Source of the DNA: Micromonospora endolithica
Lineage (GTDB): Bacteria > Actinomycetota > Actinomycetes > Mycobacteriales > Micromonosporaceae
Length of the DNA: 64,000 nt
Assembly (NCBI RefSeq): GCF_003626595.1
Contig: NZ_RBAK01000007.1
Location: forward strand, 186,001 to 250,000
Reading direction: 5' to 3'
The stretch's first letter is position 1, and each line of letters begins with the position of its first letter. Below the pieces are notes generated by a model. It had not been told where the DNA came from and did not search any database. It was given only the letters and a program-made list of their open reading frames with translations. This document shows positions 31,757 through 40,420 of the stretch, in pieces. The translations under genes were made by a program, and so were the position numbers.

Positions 31757-33349
31757 ATGCAGGCACGTCGCAAGGTCTACGTCGAGGGATCCCGACCGGA
31801 CGTCCGGGTGCCGTTCGCCGAGGTGGACCTGGCCGGGGACAACCCGCCGGTCCGGCTCTACGACACCTCCGGCCCGGGTTCCGACCCGGAGGTGGGGTTG
31901 CCGCCGCTGCGCGGCGGGTGGATCGCCGACCGGGGGGACGTCGCGCCGGTACGCGGTGCGGGCACCCCGCTGGCCGGGGTGGACGGACGGCGGGCGACGC
32001 AGCTCGCGTACGCCCGCGCCGGCGTGGTCACGCCGGAGATGGAGTTCGTGGCGATCCGGGAGGGGGTCGAGCCCGAGTTCGTCCGGGACGAGATCGCGGC
32101 CGGTCGGGCGGTGCTGCCGCTCAACGTCAACCACCCGGAGTGCGAGCCCGCGATCATCGGCAAGGCGTTCCTGGTGAAGGTCAACGCCAACATCGGCACC
32201 TCGGCGGTCACCTCCTCGGTCGCCGAGGAGGTGGAGAAGCTGACCTGGGCCACCCGCTGGGGCGCGGACACGGTGATGGACCTGTCCACCGGCAAGCGGA
32301 TCCACGAGACCCGCGAGGCGATCGTGCGGAACTCGCCGGTGCCGATCGGCACCGTGCCGATCTACCAGGCGCTGGAGAAGGTCGGCGGTGACCCGGTGAA
32401 GCTGAGCTGGGAGGTCTTCCGGGAGACCGTGATCGAGCAGGCCGAGCAGGGCGTGGACTACATGACCGTGCACGCCGGTGTGCTGCTGCCGTACGTGCCG
32501 CTGGCCGTGGACCGGGTGACCGGCATCGTCTCCCGGGGCGGCTCCATCATGGCGGCCTGGTGCCTGGCGCACCACGAGGAGAACTTCCTCTACACGAACT
32601 TCCGCGAGCTGTGTGCGCTGCTCGCGGCGTACGACGTGACGTTCTCCCTCGGTGACGGGCTGCGGCCCGGCTCCATCGCGGACGCCAACGACGCGGCACA
32701 GTTCGCCGAACTGCGCACCCTCGGTGAGCTGACCAAGGTCGCCTGGGAGTACGACGTCCAGGTGATGATCGAGGGTCCCGGGCACGTGCCGATGCACAAG
32801 ATCAAAGAGAACGTGGACCTCCAGCAGGAGTGGTGCCACGAGGCGCCCTTCTACACGCTCGGGCCGCTGACCACCGACATCGCGCCGGCCTACGACCACA
32901 TCACCTCGGCGATCGGCGCCGCGATGATCGGCATGTTCGGCACCGCCATGCTCTGTTACGTCACCCCGAAGGAGCACCTCGGCCTGCCGGACCGGGACGA
33001 CGTGAAGGCGGGCGTGATCGCCTACAAGATCGCCGCCCACGCGGCCGACCTGGCAAAGGGACACCCGGGGGCGCAGGCGTGGGACGACGCGCTCTCCAAG
33101 GCGCGCTTCGAGTTCCGGTGGGAGGACCAGTTCAACCTGTCGCTGGACCCGGAGACCGCGCGGTCGTACCACGACGCGACGCTGCCCGCCGAGCCGGCGA
33201 AGACCGCGCACTTCTGCTCGATGTGCGGGCCGAAGTTCTGCTCGATGAAGATCACCCAGGAGTTGAAGGAGTATGCCGCCCGCGGCATGAAGGACAAGTC
33301 CGACGAGTTCCTCGCCGCCGGAAGCCGGGTCTACCTGCCGCTGGCCTGA
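31757..33349 (+). CDS. thiC: Phosphomethylpyrimidine synthase ThiC
   Basis: ThiC is a radical-SAM enzyme that rearranges aminoimidazole ribotide into HMP phosphate. The 530-residue product has the C-terminal cluster motif C487-x2-C490-x4-C495 (CSMCGPKFC) and the zinc-site histidines of the core (MIEGPGHVPMHKI, GPLTTDIAPAYDH). ATG 31757 follows AGGGAGG with 17 bases between thiD and thiC, so it is the last gene of the riboswitch operon. No separate TPP riboswitch precedes it. Confidence 0.96.
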   Translation: MQARRKVYVEGSRPDVRVPFAEVDLAGDNPPVRLYDTSGPGSDPEVGLPPLRGGWIADRGDVAPVRGAGTPLAGVDGRRATQLAYARAGVVTPEMEFVAIREGVEPEFVRDEIAAGRAVLPLNVNHPECEPAIIGKAFLVKVNANIGTSAVTSSVAEEVEKLTWATRWGADTVMDLSTGKRIHETREAIVRNSPVPIGTVPIYQALEKVGGDPVKLSWEVFRETVIEQAEQGVDYMTVHAGVLLPYVPLAVDRVTGIVSRGGSIMAAWCLAHHEENFLYTNFRELCALLAAYDVTFSLGDGLRPGSIADANDAAQFAELRTLGELTKVAWEYDVQVMIEGPGHVPMHKIKENVDLQQEWCHEAPFYTLGPLTTDIAPAYDHITSAIGAAMIGMFGTAMLCYVTPKEHLGLPDRDDVKAGVIAYKIAAHAADLAKGHPGAQAWDDALSKARFEFRWEDQFNLSLDPETARSYHDATLPAEPAKTAHFCSMCGPKFCSMKITQELKEYAARGMKDKSDEFLAAGSRVYLPLA

Positions 33350-33402
33350 TCCAGCGCCGTCCCGTGCGTCTGGCCCGCGGTCCGGCGTGTCGTCCTCCAG
33401 AA

Positions 33403-33478
33403 GGCAGGAGATGTCGTTGGCTTATTTCTGCCGGACATGAATATGTCTGACAGAAATAAGCCAAGCCTGTCTCCTGCC
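33403..33478. repeat. 76-base near-perfect palindrome between convergent genes
   Basis: The arms 33403-33430 and 33451-33478 (28 bases each) match with only a short central mismatch region near GATGTCGT / GACAGGCT, and the 20-base centre contains its own GACAT...ATGTC stem. The inner arms TTGGCTTATTTCTG / CAGAAATAAGCCAA are strikingly AT-rich for this genome. It lies between the thiC stop and the convergent stop at 33494, so a two-way terminator is likely; a palindromic mobile element is the alternative. Confidence 0.85.
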
Positions 33479-33493
33479 GGTCGGGTCGGGTCG

Positions 33494-35992
33494 TCAGTCG
33501 CGGTGGTGCCGGCCGCTTGAGCGCAGCGAGCGACGGCCGCTCTCCTGCTCCGGCTCGTTGTCGGGCAGCGGCTTGCTCAGCCCGGCGACCCAGTCCACGA
33601 ACTCTTCGTCCTTCGCCGGCAGGTGCCCGCCCTCGCGTTCCGGCGCAGGGGCGGCCCCCTGCTCGGTACGCCCCTTGCGGCGGAACAACCCACGCCGGCC
33701 GCGCGTCCGGCCGGCCGGCTTCTCGGGGTCGGTGCCCTGCGACGGTCCGGCGGCGGTGCCGTCCGAGGCGGCGGCAGCGTCCGCCGAGTCCGAGCCCACG
33801 ACGCCGGGAAGACCGGCATCCTGCGCCGAACCGGTAGAGCCGGGGAGACCGGCCTCGTGTACCGGGCCGGGCGTGTCGGCCGGCGGCACCGCTCCGGCGG
33901 CGTCGGGTTTGCCGGCCGGTCGCGCCCCTGCGGGGGTACCGACGGTTCCGGCACGCCGCGCGGTGGCGAAGGCGTCCCAGGTCGCGGCCCGGCTCAGGTC
34001 CGGCAGTGGTGCCCGGTGCCGTGGCCGGGGCGGAGGTTCTGGATTCCCGCTCACTGCCGGTCGGTGTGCCGGGTCGGTGAGCGGCGTGGGCGGGGTTCCC
34101 ACGAGCGGCGGGACGGGGGCGGGTGGCGTCGCCGTGAGTGGCGTGGCCGGGATGGGCGGCGCCAGGGGATTGAGCGGGGCTGGCGGGGTGGGTGGTGGAG
34201 CCTGCGGGGTGGGCGGCGGGTTGAGCGGTGCCGGTGCACCGGCTTCGGACACGTCACGGACGGGCGCGATCCGCTTCGATCGTGCGGATCGGGCCGGCGG
34301 CGTCTTCGGGGCGCCCACGGTCGGTTCCGGGTCGTCCCCGGTCGCTACCGACCCGGCATTCAGCGTGGCGTCGGCGGTCGGCGTCCGATCGGCGGTCCGT
34401 GCGTCGTCGGAAGAGGGTGTGGGGTCGGGGGGTGCCGTCCGTTCCGGCCCGGAGCCGTCCGGCGTCCGGGTGGTGGTGGTCGGTACCTCGTCGGGACGGG
34501 GCGTGGCCTCGGTGTCCTGGCCCGATGTGGTGGTCCGGGTCGAACCGGCGGTCGGCACCGCGGCGGGGCGCGGGGTGGTGGGCGGTGCGGACACCGTGGA
34601 GACGGCACCGGGGATCGTGCCGGATCCGAGCGGTTCTTCCGGATCGAGGAGGCCCGGCGTTCCGGTGCCGTCCACCGACTCCGTGGTCGCCGTCAGCTCG
34701 GTGGTCGTCGTGGGCTCCGGCGATGCGGTGTTTTCCGGCGCCGGGCGGGAGCGCCGAGCCTTCGGTGCCGGTGCCGGTGCCGGTGCCGGCGTCGGTGCCG
34801 GCGTCGGTGCCGGTGCGGGGGTCGCGCTCGGCCAGTCCCAGTGGACCGGCGGCGTCGCGCCGGGGCCGGCGGAGCGGGCGGCGGGCGGGTGGGGCGTACC
34901 GCGATCCTGGCCGCCGACGGCGGTCGGGGCCGGTCCGTCGCGGAAGGGCGCGACGAGCGTGGTGGCGGAGGGTGAGGTCGCTGGCGTGAGGTCGGAGGCC
35001 GTGATGTCGGAGGCCGTGGTGTCGGAGGCGGTGCCGTCGGACGACGTGTTCGCCGACGCGGTGGTCGACGGCAGGGCCGGGCCGGCGGGCAGGGCCCGGA
35101 GGACCTCGGTCGGCTCGATCGCGGTGCTCGTCGCCCGGCTCGGCACGAGGGGCCAGCGCAGCAACGCGGCGGCGGCCGAGCCGAGGGCGCCGACCGCGAC
35201 GGCGATCAGCGCGCCGTAGTACGGGGTGGCCTGGTAGCGGTCGATGGCGTCACCCGGGCTCGCGGTCAGGTAGGCGAAGGCGACCATTACCGGACCCGCC
35301 ACGCCGGTCGCACCGCTGATCAGCGGTGGGTGTCCCCGCCAGCGCGCCAGCCCGCCGCTGGCGGCGCCGGCGAGCAGGGCCACCAGCGGAAGGACGAGGA
35401 TGGACAGCCGCTGGGCCGCGTCGGGATCGAGCCAGGACGGCTCCAGCACGCCGAGTCGTACCGTGGACAGCGGGCCGGACCGGAGCAGGTCCGGCGCGGC
35501 CGAGACCAGCGCGAGCAGCCACACCGCGGCGGCGACCAGCGCCATGTTCCAACCGGCCGGCGGTCGCAGCAGGACGGCCGTGGCGGCGCCCGCGCCGACC
35601 ACCGCGCCGGCCGTGGCGCAGATGGCGACCGCCCACACCGGGTCGACCGAGATCAGCTCGGCGGCCCGCGCGGGTCGCATGCACAGCGGTGCGACGACGG
35701 TGCCGCCCAGCGCGGCGGCGGCGGCCACCGCGACCGGCCGTGCCGTCCCGGTCAGCAGCCCGTCGCGGCGGGCCAGGCGCTCGGTGAGCACGGCGCCGGC
35801 GACGGCGGCGTTCGCCGCGAACCAGCCCGCCCAGACGAGCTGCGCCGGCCACTGGTTGACGCTCCCACCGGTGAAGCTGCCGTCGAGGCGGACGATGCCG
35901 AAGCCGAACGCGATGCCGAGCTGGCCGGCCCCGGCCAGCAGGCTCACCCCGAGCGCGGTGAGCAGCAGTCTGCCCCAGGTCCGAAAGGCCAT
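33494..35992 (-). CDS. Multi-pass membrane protein with long Pro/Thr/Ala-rich tail, function unknown
   Basis: The 832-residue product begins MAFRTWGRLLLTALGVSLLAG and has roughly seven hydrophobic segments in the first 270 residues. The remaining 500 or more residues are low-complexity, rich in Pro, Thr, Ala, Ser and acidic/basic patches, with short tandem stretches (SDTTASDITASD, APTPAPTPAPAPAPAP). The C-terminus is charged. I do not recognise a family. ATG 35992 is chosen over a GTG six codons upstream. The tail could be cytoplasmic and disordered. Confidence 0.7.
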   Translation of the reverse strand: MAFRTWGRLLLTALGVSLLAGAGQLGIAFGFGIVRLDGSFTGGSVNQWPAQLVWAGWFAANAAVAGAVLTERLARRDGLLTGTARPVAVAAAAALGGTVVAPLCMRPARAAELISVDPVWAVAICATAGAVVGAGAATAVLLRPPAGWNMALVAAAVWLLALVSAAPDLLRSGPLSTVRLGVLEPSWLDPDAAQRLSILVLPLVALLAGAASGGLARWRGHPPLISGATGVAGPVMVAFAYLTASPGDAIDRYQATPYYGALIAVAVGALGSAAAALLRWPLVPSRATSTAIEPTEVLRALPAGPALPSTTASANTSSDGTASDTTASDITASDLTPATSPSATTLVAPFRDGPAPTAVGGQDRGTPHPPAARSAGPGATPPVHWDWPSATPAPAPTPAPTPAPAPAPAPKARRSRPAPENTASPEPTTTTELTATTESVDGTGTPGLLDPEEPLGSGTIPGAVSTVSAPPTTPRPAAVPTAGSTRTTTSGQDTEATPRPDEVPTTTTRTPDGSGPERTAPPDPTPSSDDARTADRTPTADATLNAGSVATGDDPEPTVGAPKTPPARSARSKRIAPVRDVSEAGAPAPLNPPPTPQAPPPTPPAPLNPLAPPIPATPLTATPPAPVPPLVGTPPTPLTDPAHRPAVSGNPEPPPRPRHRAPLPDLSRAATWDAFATARRAGTVGTPAGARPAGKPDAAGAVPPADTPGPVHEAGLPGSTGSAQDAGLPGVVGSDSADAAAASDGTAAGPSQGTDPEKPAGRTRGRRGLFRRKGRTEQGAAPAPEREGGHLPAKDEEFVDWVAGLSKPLPDNEPEQESGRRSLRSSGRHHRD

Positions 35993-36070
35993 GTCCGGCA
36001 CGTTACGCACCGGGTGCGGCCGACCGCCACCGGCGCGCCGTGCGGCGTGGCGACACCGCCCCCGGCGGGT

Positions 36071-36373
36071 CTACTTGAGTTCGACCAGCCGGGCCAGGTA
36101 AGTGGTGTCGCCGACGTTGGTGAGCGTGTGCACGGCTCCCGGGTCCCGGTAGACCACGCCTCCGGTCGGCTCGTCCGCGTCGATCCGGGTGCCGTCCACG
36201 GTCTGCACGACGTTCTTCGCGCCCTGCACCGCCACCACCAGGTACGGGTGGTCGTGCCGGTGCAGCGGCTGACGCTCGCCCGGCTCCAGGCGGATGTGCC
36301 ACACCCGGATCCGGTCGTTCTCGTACACGATCTCCTGGCCCACCGGCCCGAGGTCGAGCGGCGTGTCGGTCAT
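36071..36373 (-). CDS. Small cupin-domain protein
   Basis: A 100-residue single-cupin product. The cupin motif 1 region reads EPGERQPLHRHDHPYLVVAVQG, with H38, H40 and H42 as probable metal ligands, and motif 2 is DPGAVHTLTNVG. ATG 36373 overlaps the stop of the upstream oxidoreductase gene by four bases (ATGA), so it is the third gene of the operon with the ABC ATPase. Small cupins of this type may be oxygenases, isomerases or binding proteins; the substrate is unknown. Confidence 0.85.
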   Translation of the reverse strand: MTDTPLDLGPVGQEIVYENDRIRVWHIRLEPGERQPLHRHDHPYLVVAVQGAKNVVQTVDGTRIDADEPTGGVVYRDPGAVHTLTNVGDTTYLARLVELK

Positions 36374-37326
36374 CGGACTCCGTCCAGGTGGGGGAGCACC
36401 TCGGCGGCGACGAGCTCCAGGTGGTCGAGGTCGGCGAGGTCGATCAGCCGCAGGTGGACCCGGGTGGCGCCGATCGCGGCGAACTCCCCGATCCGCTCGA
36501 CGAGCTGCGCGGGCGAGCCCACCACCGGGTCCTCCGGCGGCAGGGCGCTCTTCTCGTGCAGCGGGGCGGCCCGGCGTCGCGCCTCCGCGTCGGTACGGCC
36601 GATCGCCACCACGATCCCGGCGGAGAGCACCAGCGGCGCGCGCCCGCTCCCGGTCCGTCCGGTGCGGTCGCACGCCTCCCGCACCCGGTCGTACGCCGCG
36701 GCGGTCTCCTCGACCGATTTGAAGGGCATGTTGAACTCGTCGGCGTACCGGGCGGCCAGTTCCGGGGTGCGCTTCGGGCCCCGCCCGCCGACGATCACCG
36801 GTGGCCCGGGCACCTGCACCGGCTTCGGCAGCGCCGGCGCGTCCTGGAGCCGGTAGTGGTCGCCGGTGTAGCTGAACGTCCCGCCCGACGGGGTGCCCCA
36901 GAGGCCGGTCACGATCTCCAACTGCTCGGCCAGCCGGTCGAACCGCTCGCCGACGCCCGGAAACGGGATGCCGTACGCGGTGTGCTCACGCTCGTACCAT
37001 CCGGCGCCGATGCCCAGCTCGACCCGGCCGCCGCTCATCTGGTCGACCTGGGCGACCATCACCGCGAGCGGACCGGGCATCCGGAACGTGGCGGAGCTGA
37101 CCAGGGTGCCGAGCCGGATGCGACTGGTCTCCCGGGCCAGCGCGGCCAGGGTCAGCCAGGCGTCGGTCGGACCCGGCAGCCCCGGATCGTCGCCCATCGC
37201 CCGGTAGTGGTCGGCGCGGAGGAAACCCTCGTACCCCGCCGCCTCGGCCGCCAGGGCGAAGCGGAGCTGGTCGTCGTAGCTGGCACCGCGGTGCGGTTCG
37301 GTGAACACCGACACCCGCATGGTCAT
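36370..37326 (-). CDS. LLM-class F420-dependent oxidoreductase
   Basis: The 318-residue product is a luciferase-like TIM barrel of the F420 type: MTMRVSVFTEPHRGASYDDQ, ADHYRAMG, RLGTLVSSATFRMPGPLA and GRVELGIGAGWYEREHTAYG. Such enzymes reduce or oxygenate small molecules using F420 or FMN. ATG 37326 overlaps the ABC ATPase stop by four bases; ATG 37320 is the alternative. Location between an importer ATPase and a cupin suggests it acts on the imported compound. Confidence 0.9.
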   Translation of the reverse strand: MTMRVSVFTEPHRGASYDDQLRFALAAEAAGYEGFLRADHYRAMGDDPGLPGPTDAWLTLAALARETSRIRLGTLVSSATFRMPGPLAVMVAQVDQMSGGRVELGIGAGWYEREHTAYGIPFPGVGERFDRLAEQLEIVTGLWGTPSGGTFSYTGDHYRLQDAPALPKPVQVPGPPVIVGGRGPKRTPELAARYADEFNMPFKSVEETAAAYDRVREACDRTGRTGSGRAPLVLSAGIVVAIGRTDAEARRRAAPLHEKSALPPEDPVVGSPAQLVERIGEFAAIGATRVHLRLIDLADLDHLELVAAEVLPHLDGVR

Positions 37327-38108
37327 CGTCCCTCCGCGCCGACGCCGGCCGGCAGGTCCTGTTCCATCAGAAGCTCGTGCAGGTCGGCACTGACCCGGGC
37401 GACGTCGGCGAGGTGCGCGTTGCGGCCGAGGGTGCGGGGTCGGGGAATGGTGACGTCGACGACCTTGCGGATCCGTCCCGGTCGTGGGCTGAGGACGACC
37501 ACCCGGTCGGCCAGCAGCACCGCCTCGTCGATCGAGTGGGTGACGAAGACGACCGTGGCCGAGGTCTCCATGTGCACCCGCTGGAGTTCGCCGGACAGTT
37601 CCTCGCGCGTGAGCGCGTCGAGCGCGGAGAACGGCTCGTCCATCAACATCACCCGGGGCTCGCCGATCAGCGACCGGCACAGCGAGACGCGCTGCTGCAT
37701 GCCGCCGGACAGCTCGTGCGGGAGGCGCTTCTCGAAGCCGGCCAGGCCGGCGAGGTCGAGCAGCGCGCGGGCCCGCTCCCGGTGCTCCCTGCGCTTCCAG
37801 CCGAAGATCTCCACCGGCAGCAGGACGTTGTCGAGCACGGTGCGCCAGGGGAGCAGGGCCGGCCGCTGGAAGAGCATGGCGATGTCCGGCCGGGGCCGGG
37901 TGATCGGCGTACCGGCGACGGCGATCTCACCGGCGGTCGTCGGCAGCAGCCCCGCGATCAGCCGCAGCAGTGTTGACTTGCCGCAGCCCGAGCGGCCGAC
38001 GACGGCGACGAACTCGCCCTCGGCGACGTCGAGGTCGATGCCGCGCAGCGCCTCCACCCGGCCACCGCGGCCGTCGAAGGTGCGGGACACCCCGGACAGA
38101 CGGATCAT
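37323..38108 (-). CDS. ABC transporter ATP-binding protein, nitrate/sulfonate/taurine type
   Basis: The 261-residue ATPase has Walker A GRSGCGKST (38-46), Q-loop FQRPALLPW, signature LSGGMQQRV and Walker B VMLMDEPF, the pattern of the SsuB/TauB/NrtD/ThiZ class. Its lipoprotein and permease partners are encoded divergently at 38376-40366. It heads the operon with the oxidoreductase and cupin. Confidence 0.93.
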   Translation of the reverse strand: MIRLSGVSRTFDGRGGRVEALRGIDLDVAEGEFVAVVGRSGCGKSTLLRLIAGLLPTTAGEIAVAGTPITRPRPDIAMLFQRPALLPWRTVLDNVLLPVEIFGWKRREHRERARALLDLAGLAGFEKRLPHELSGGMQQRVSLCRSLIGEPRVMLMDEPFSALDALTREELSGELQRVHMETSATVVFVTHSIDEAVLLADRVVVLSPRPGRIRKVVDVTIPRPRTLGRNAHLADVARVSADLHELLMEQDLPAGVGAEGR

Positions 38109-38375
38109 CTCCGGCGTGCCTCCCTGATTCGTCAGTCAGCGATTCGCCGCACAGGCTATCCGTCTCGTCTCCGTATCGCACGGTCCGGGGTGGACACGAG
38201 TTGTTTCCGTTCCGAAACCGGATACGCCTGGTGTCGCAACTGCGGGTTTCTCGTACGCTGTGCCCGCGAAGAGTCCCCTCACGACGGTGGTGCCGGCTTC
38301 CCCCCGCGCGGACGCCACCAGACAACCCCGCCGGGACGCCCCCCAGGCCCCGGTCGGAAAGGACAAGGTGCACAG
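38109..38375. promoter_or_regulatory. Divergent promoter region of the ABC importer, with GlnR-like motif
   Basis: The 267-base spacer drives both operons. GTTTC-CGTTCC-GAAAC at 38203-38218 fits the GlnR pair gTnAC-n6-GAAAC at nine of ten positions, and GCAAC 22 bases on (38236-38240) fits the next site. TACGCT (38254-38259) is a possible -10 for the plus-strand gene. The second a-site is poor, so the GlnR call is tentative. Confidence 0.4.
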
Positions 38376-39404
38376 ATGAGAAGGCTGACCCGCACGGTCG
38401 CCGCGGCCACCCTGGCCACCGCCCTCGCCCTGGTCGCGGGCTGCAGCAGCGGCTCGGACTCGGAGTCGCCCAAGGGCGGCGACGGCAAGGCGATGGAGAA
38501 GGTGACCTACCTCACCTCCTTCGGCAACTTCGGCCGCGACTCGTACGCCTGGGTCGCCAAGGAGAAGGGCTACTTCTCCGAGGCCGGGTTCGACGTCGAG
38601 ATCAAGCCGGGCCAGGGCACCGGTACGGTCATCACGAACATCGTCGGCGGTCAGGCCCAGTTCGGCCCGATCGACCTCACCGGTGGTCTGCTCCAGTTCG
38701 GCAACGGGCAGGCGAAGGACTTCGTGGCGGTCGCCGCGATCCAGCAGCGCACGATGGCGGCCATCGCCACGGTCGAGGGCAAGGGCATCGCCTCCCCGAA
38801 GGACCTGGAGGGCAAGAAGCTCGCCGACACCCCCGGGTCCGTCGTGCGCAACCTCTTCCCGACGTACGCGCAGCTGGCCGGCGTCGACGTCAACAAGGTG
38901 ACCTGGGTCAACGGCGAGGCGCAGACCCTGATGGGCACGCTCGCCTCCGGCTCGGTCGACGGCATCGGCCAGTTCGTGGTCGGCCAGCCCACCATCGAGG
39001 CGGTCACCAAGAAGAAGGCGGTCGTGCTGCCGTACAGCGACGTGATGCAGGACCTGTACGGCAACGTGCTGATCACGTCCTCGAAGATCGCCAAGGAGAA
39101 CCCGGAGATGGTCAAGCGGTTCACCGGCGCCCTGATGAAGGGCCTGGAGTACGCGCTGGCCAACCCGGAGGAGGCGGCCGAGATCCTGAAGAAGAACGTG
39201 GACGCCACCGTGCCGGCCGCGGCCGCCGCCGAGCTCAAGCTGATGGCCGCGTACGTGCGGTCCAGCAACTCCGGCACCCAGCTGGGCACCCTGGACAGTG
39301 GCCGGGTGGCCAAGAGCATCGCGATCCTGCAGGGCGCGGGCGCTCTCAAGTCGAACATCACCCCCGACCAGATCATCGACTTCGGTCTCGCGCCGAAGGC
39401 CTGA
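38376..39404 (+). CDS. NMT1/THI5-like substrate-binding lipoprotein
   Basis: The 342-residue product has a lipoprotein signal with lipobox LVAGC and C23 as the modified residue. The mature part is a periplasmic-binding type-2 fold: YLTSFGNFGRDSYAWVAKEKGYFSEAGFDV followed by GTVITNIVGGQAQFG. This family binds nitrate, sulfonates, taurine or thiamine pyrimidine precursors. The nearby thiamine operon makes a pyrimidine ligand possible, but there is no TPP riboswitch here. Confidence 0.88.
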   Translation: MRRLTRTVAAATLATALALVAGCSSGSDSESPKGGDGKAMEKVTYLTSFGNFGRDSYAWVAKEKGYFSEAGFDVEIKPGQGTGTVITNIVGGQAQFGPIDLTGGLLQFGNGQAKDFVAVAAIQQRTMAAIATVEGKGIASPKDLEGKKLADTPGSVVRNLFPTYAQLAGVDVNKVTWVNGEAQTLMGTLASGSVDGIGQFVVGQPTIEAVTKKKAVVLPYSDVMQDLYGNVLITSSKIAKENPEMVKRFTGALMKGLEYALANPEEAAEILKKNVDATVPAAAAAELKLMAAYVRSSNSGTQLGTLDSGRVAKSIAILQGAGALKSNITPDQIIDFGLAPKA

Positions 39405-39508
39405 GCGGTCCGACCGTCGCAAGGGGGTGCGTTCCACCGGTTCCGCCGGTGGGGCGCGCCCCCGCTCTCGTACCGGCCGGAGGGCCGCACGTTCCCAGGA
39501 GGATCTCC

Positions 39509-40366
39509 ATGACCGACGTCCGCTCGCCGGAGCCGGCGGTGACGGTCGCCCCGCCCGCGCCCGCCGTGCCTCCGCGGGGTCGCGGCCCGCTGCGGCGGCT
39601 CGGCGGCGGCGCCACCACCGTCCTGCTGCCCGTCGCCGGCCTGCTGGTGGCGCTCGGCACGTGGTGGCTGGTGGCCCGTCTGGAACTGGTCCACCCCGCC
39701 GCCCTGCCGCCGCCGGGCAGCGTGGTGACCGCGTTCGTCGACCAGCCGGCCCGGATGCTGGAGCACACCTGGGTCACCACCCGGGAGATCCTGTTCGGAT
39801 TCGCCCTCTCGGCGGCGGCCGGTGTGCTGCTCGGCCTGGCCCTGGCCGCGTCCCGGACGGTGGAGCGGATGTTCACCCCGCTGCTGGTGGCGGTGAACGC
39901 GGTACCGAAGATCACCCTCGGGCCGTTGCTGGTGGTGGCGCTGGGTTGGGGTCAGAAGCCGATCCTGACGATGGTGTTCCTGCTCTGCTTCTTCCCGATC
40001 GTGCTGTCCACGGCCACCGGGCTGACCACCACCCCGGCCGACCTGGCCGAGCTGGCCCGGTCACTGAACGCGTCGCGTTGGCAGGCGTTCCGCAAGGTGC
40101 GGTTCCCGGCGGCGCTGCCGCAGATCTTCGTCGGGCTGAAGGTGGCCATGCCGCTGGCCGCGATCGGCGCGGTGATCGGTGAGTTCCAGGCCGGCGAGGG
40201 CGGGCTGGGCTACGTCATCCAGCAGTACGCGGGCATCGGCGACACCGCCACCGCGTGGGCGGCGATCATGCTGGTGGCGCTGGTGAGCATCCTGCTGTAC
40301 GCCGCCCTGCTGGTGGTGGAGCGGCGGGCCCTGCCCTGGCAGCGGGAGACCACCAGTAGCCGCTGA
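39509..40366 (+). CDS. ABC transporter permease, nitrate/sulfonate/taurine type
   Basis: The 285-residue product has about six transmembrane segments and the permease EAA loop (LARSLNASRWQAFRKVRFPAALP). ATG 39509 follows CAGGAGGATC. It is the membrane partner of the lipoprotein just upstream and the divergent ATPase at 37323. Confidence 0.93.
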   Translation: MTDVRSPEPAVTVAPPAPAVPPRGRGPLRRLGGGATTVLLPVAGLLVALGTWWLVARLELVHPAALPPPGSVVTAFVDQPARMLEHTWVTTREILFGFALSAAAGVLLGLALAASRTVERMFTPLLVAVNAVPKITLGPLLVVALGWGQKPILTMVFLLCFFPIVLSTATGLTTTPADLAELARSLNASRWQAFRKVRFPAALPQIFVGLKVAMPLAAIGAVIGEFQAGEGGLGYVIQQYAGIGDTATAWAAIMLVALVSILLYAALLVVERRALPWQRETTSSR

Positions 40367-40376
40367 GTGGACGCGA

Positions 40377-40406
40377 CGGCCCGCCGGAGGAGTCTCCGGC
40401 GGGCCG
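40377..40406. terminator. Bidirectional terminator between convergent genes
   Basis: A perfect 13-bp stem (CGGCCCGCCGGAG with CTCCGGCGGGCCG) and 4-base loop lies between the permease stop (40366) and the convergent stop at 40421. Confidence 0.75.
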
Positions 40407-40420
40407 CTCCCGGTGTGGCG

